Shown here in pieces: positions 62,205-64,000 of a stretch of DNA of 64,000 nucleotides. Positions within the stretch are counted from its first letter, which is position 1. Each line of letters opens with the position of its first letter. The DNA is from Bathynomus jamesi. Its lineage: Eukaryota > Arthropoda > Malacostraca > Isopoda > Cirolanidae. The stretch spans positions 434,001 to 498,000 of the forward strand of contig JAJOZX010001572.1 of the NCBI GenBank assembly GCA_023014485.1. Reading direction: 5' to 3'. The position numbers were made by a program, and so were the translations under genes. The notes under the pieces were generated by a model. That model was given only the letters and a program-made list of their open reading frames with translations. It searched no databases and was not told the origin of the DNA.

Positions 62205-64000
62205 TAGGGCTGTGCCGGATACCACTATCCGGCCGGATAACAGCTATTATCCGGTATCCTGTATCCGGCCGGATAGATGTCAGTATCCGGCCGGATAGCC
62301 GGATATTTATGATAGTCTTTTTTGTAATGGGAATACCATCTGGGCCCGCCCCTTTCCAATCTTAGCTTGCATAGCCTTTAGCTAGCAAAAGTTGAATATA
62401 GTTGTACAAAAATCTAAAATTAAAATAATTGATAAATAAGCATGGAGCACTACTAGTATGTAACTATATTAACACTGCTAAAAAGGCAAAATGTTTGGTC
62501 CAGCTAAAAGTGTGACGCATAGCTAAGATCCCAGCTTCCCTTACTTTTTAATTTTTATTTTTATTTTTTATTTTTATATATATTGCAAATTACAATATGA
62601 AAAAATATGAATTAGCGAAACCTTTTATTAAGATTTGAGATATAAAAATAAAACATATAGCCTAATCAAATATACCAGTAAGGTAAGTGAAATTATTAAA
62701 ATAGCAAAACCTTAAAAAGTAAAAACTCACATTAAACAATAAAAATTAATACTATGTTCAAGACACTAGATTCACAAGTTTAAATCAAATTTTCGTCCAT
62801 TGTGATGGATAAAAAGAAGCATCTCCCCTCGCTTTGGTAGCAAAGTACTTCTTTTTTCTTCAAAAATATTTCCGTATTCGGAAAACATTCTTTCTGAGAA
62901 AACTGAAGATGCTTGTGTCACTAGCCATTTTAGAGCAATTTTCTTGAGAGATGGAAAGGATTCTTCATTTTTCCAAATTTCAAGTGGAGATAGTCGTCTG
63001 TCTGATATGGTTTTTTTTGCATATTGCTCAATTTCCTCTGCTATTTCTGCGAATGAAGCCATCTTACGGCTTTTTTTAAACTTTTTCTCACCAGGTATCT
63101 TTTCTGAATTTTCTTGTGTTAGTTCCCTGAAACAAGCAGAGAGTGGATCATCATCAAACTTTGCCTTTTTTCTTCCTGTTGAGGAGGAAGAAGAATTAGA
63201 ATCGTCGCTGCTGTGAGCCTGTTCTTCAAAATATTTATCTCTAATTTTCTCTAGGTTGTTTATTTCATTTATTTCTTCAATTAACCATGTCTTAATATTT
63301 TCCTTTTGTTGATCTTTGAAAAACAAAAATTTAAGTCGTGGATCAATGACAGTTGCTAGAGCATACTTCCGATTTGTTAAGACATTTAGACACTTTCTTT
63401 TTTCATTGCTTTCATTGGCAAAAAATCGTGACCGCAATGACTTCAACAGTTCATCTTTTATAGTTTGGACTCCTTGATCATCCTGGCCAATTTTTGAAAG
63501 AAACCTTTCAAGCGCGCACATGTTTGGGATAACAGTAGAGAGTAAACTATATTCTGTACTCATTTCTTGGGTGAGTTTAAAAAATGGCTGTAAAAGCTTT
63601 AAAAGATTTTCAATCAAGTACCACTCATTAGATGAAATAACAAGTAATTCACTATGATCAGCAAGGTATATTTGAACTGATTTTTTCAACTTAACCATAC
63701 GTTCTAGCATCAAATAAGATGAGTTCCAGCACGTTAAAACATCTTGTACCAATAGAAGAGGAACATGACCCTGTTGTGTTTGGAGAGCTTTAAATTCAGA
63801 AGTAGCCAGTGGGGAGTGGTTAAAATGTGTCACTAAACGTCGACACTTTGCCAAAAGATCTTTTATAGATCATTGAGCCATTAATGCATCATTCACCACT
63901 AGCTGTAGCAAATGAATTGAACAGTGAACAGAAGGTATTTCCGCAAGGTCACATCCCAAAGCTATGTTAGAAGCTCCATCTCTGACCAATATATTACGCC
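62205..64000 (-). mobile_element. hAT transposon, runs off the window
   Basis: The left end TAGGGCTGTGCCGGATACC is followed by four or five copies of TATCCGGCCGGATA or close variants (62225-62310), a palindromic subterminal motif. A minus-strand transposase gene fills the rest. The other terminus lies beyond 64000. Confidence 0.85.
62772..64000 (-). pseudogene. hAT transposase, partial, one stop
   Basis: Entering from the right edge: NILVRDGASNIALGCDLAEI (catalytic Asp region), VHCSIHLLQLVVNDALM (CxxH and the following helix), a TGA stop near 63867, then LAKCRRLVTHFNHS, VQDVLTCWNSSYLMLERM (the conserved Trp region), VIDPRLKFLFFK and, near the end, PSLKKIALKWLVTQASSVFS followed by ERMFSEYGNIFEEKR. 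A serine and lysine-rich insert (SSDDSNSSSSSTGRKK) lies mid-way. The stop lies in an otherwise intact 360-codon frame ending at 62772. The protein resembles ZBED-type hAT transposases. The N-terminal BED finger would be outside the window. Confidence 0.85.

Overview
This window looks like a mobile-element graveyard from an animal genome, most likely an arthropod and possibly a crustacean. The evidence is AT-rich sequence with long (TA)n and (GA)n/(CT)n microsatellites, several tracts of the arthropod-type TTAGG repeat, and a characteristic mix of LINEs, Penelope-like, BEL/Pao, mariner, hAT and Merlin (IS1595-like) elements. No complete host gene is visible. One possible host first coding exon (27014-27119, minus) is offered at low confidence. 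Nearly every coding stretch is transposon-derived and most are broken. The exceptions are an intact 567-codon ORF at 12785-14488 and a long integrase ORF at 34481-36100. The species guess is an inference.

Layout. 1-3790: decayed LINE with a small hAT element in its 3' region. 3860-7874: a TIR element with a nested palindrome, then a 3.2 kb DNA transposon of an unclassified family with an 8-bp target duplication. 8110-11535: palindromic Penelope-like ends, a mariner broken by two tail-to-tail tRNA-derived SINEs, and a Penelope-like element with a mariner-type MITE inserted. 12516-14882: TIR element with the intact 567-aa ORF. 15356-19019: tRNA-like and 5S-like SINE pieces and two mariner-type elements. 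19670-21640: pseudogene with FEN/XPG-like nuclease motifs and a C-terminal cysteine cluster. 22437-24803: hAT element with two other hAT elements inside. 25060-29490: SINE, palindrome, microsatellites and otherwise unassigned DNA. 29500-37790: LINE split by a 6.9 kb BEL/Pao element (LTRs 30233-31009 and 36370-37143) whose 5' coding part is replaced by minisatellites and integrase fragments. 38287-40880: nested TIR elements and a GC-rich composite tandem repeat. 41522-48240: minus-strand LINE split by a second member (41675-45006) of the unclassified family seen at 4696. 48245-50900: another LINE, head-to-head with it. 51562-61060: a dense nest of Merlin-like elements. 61068-64000: hAT remnants, the last running off the window.

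The relation between parts is nesting rather than pathway. Insertions can be ordered because target duplications flank them, and removing the insert rejoins the interrupted reading frame in three places (10760-11177, 30233-37143, 41675-45006). The strongest candidates for undescribed biology are four. (1) The Merlin-like cluster, in which several copies carry a long palindrome next to one terminus and telomere-like TTAGG-type arrays beside a transposase fragment. (2) The two-member long-TIR family (4696-7874, 41675-45006). (3) The TIR element with the intact 567-aa protein. (4) Palindromic Penelope-like ends with hammerhead-ribozyme-like cores on both strands.
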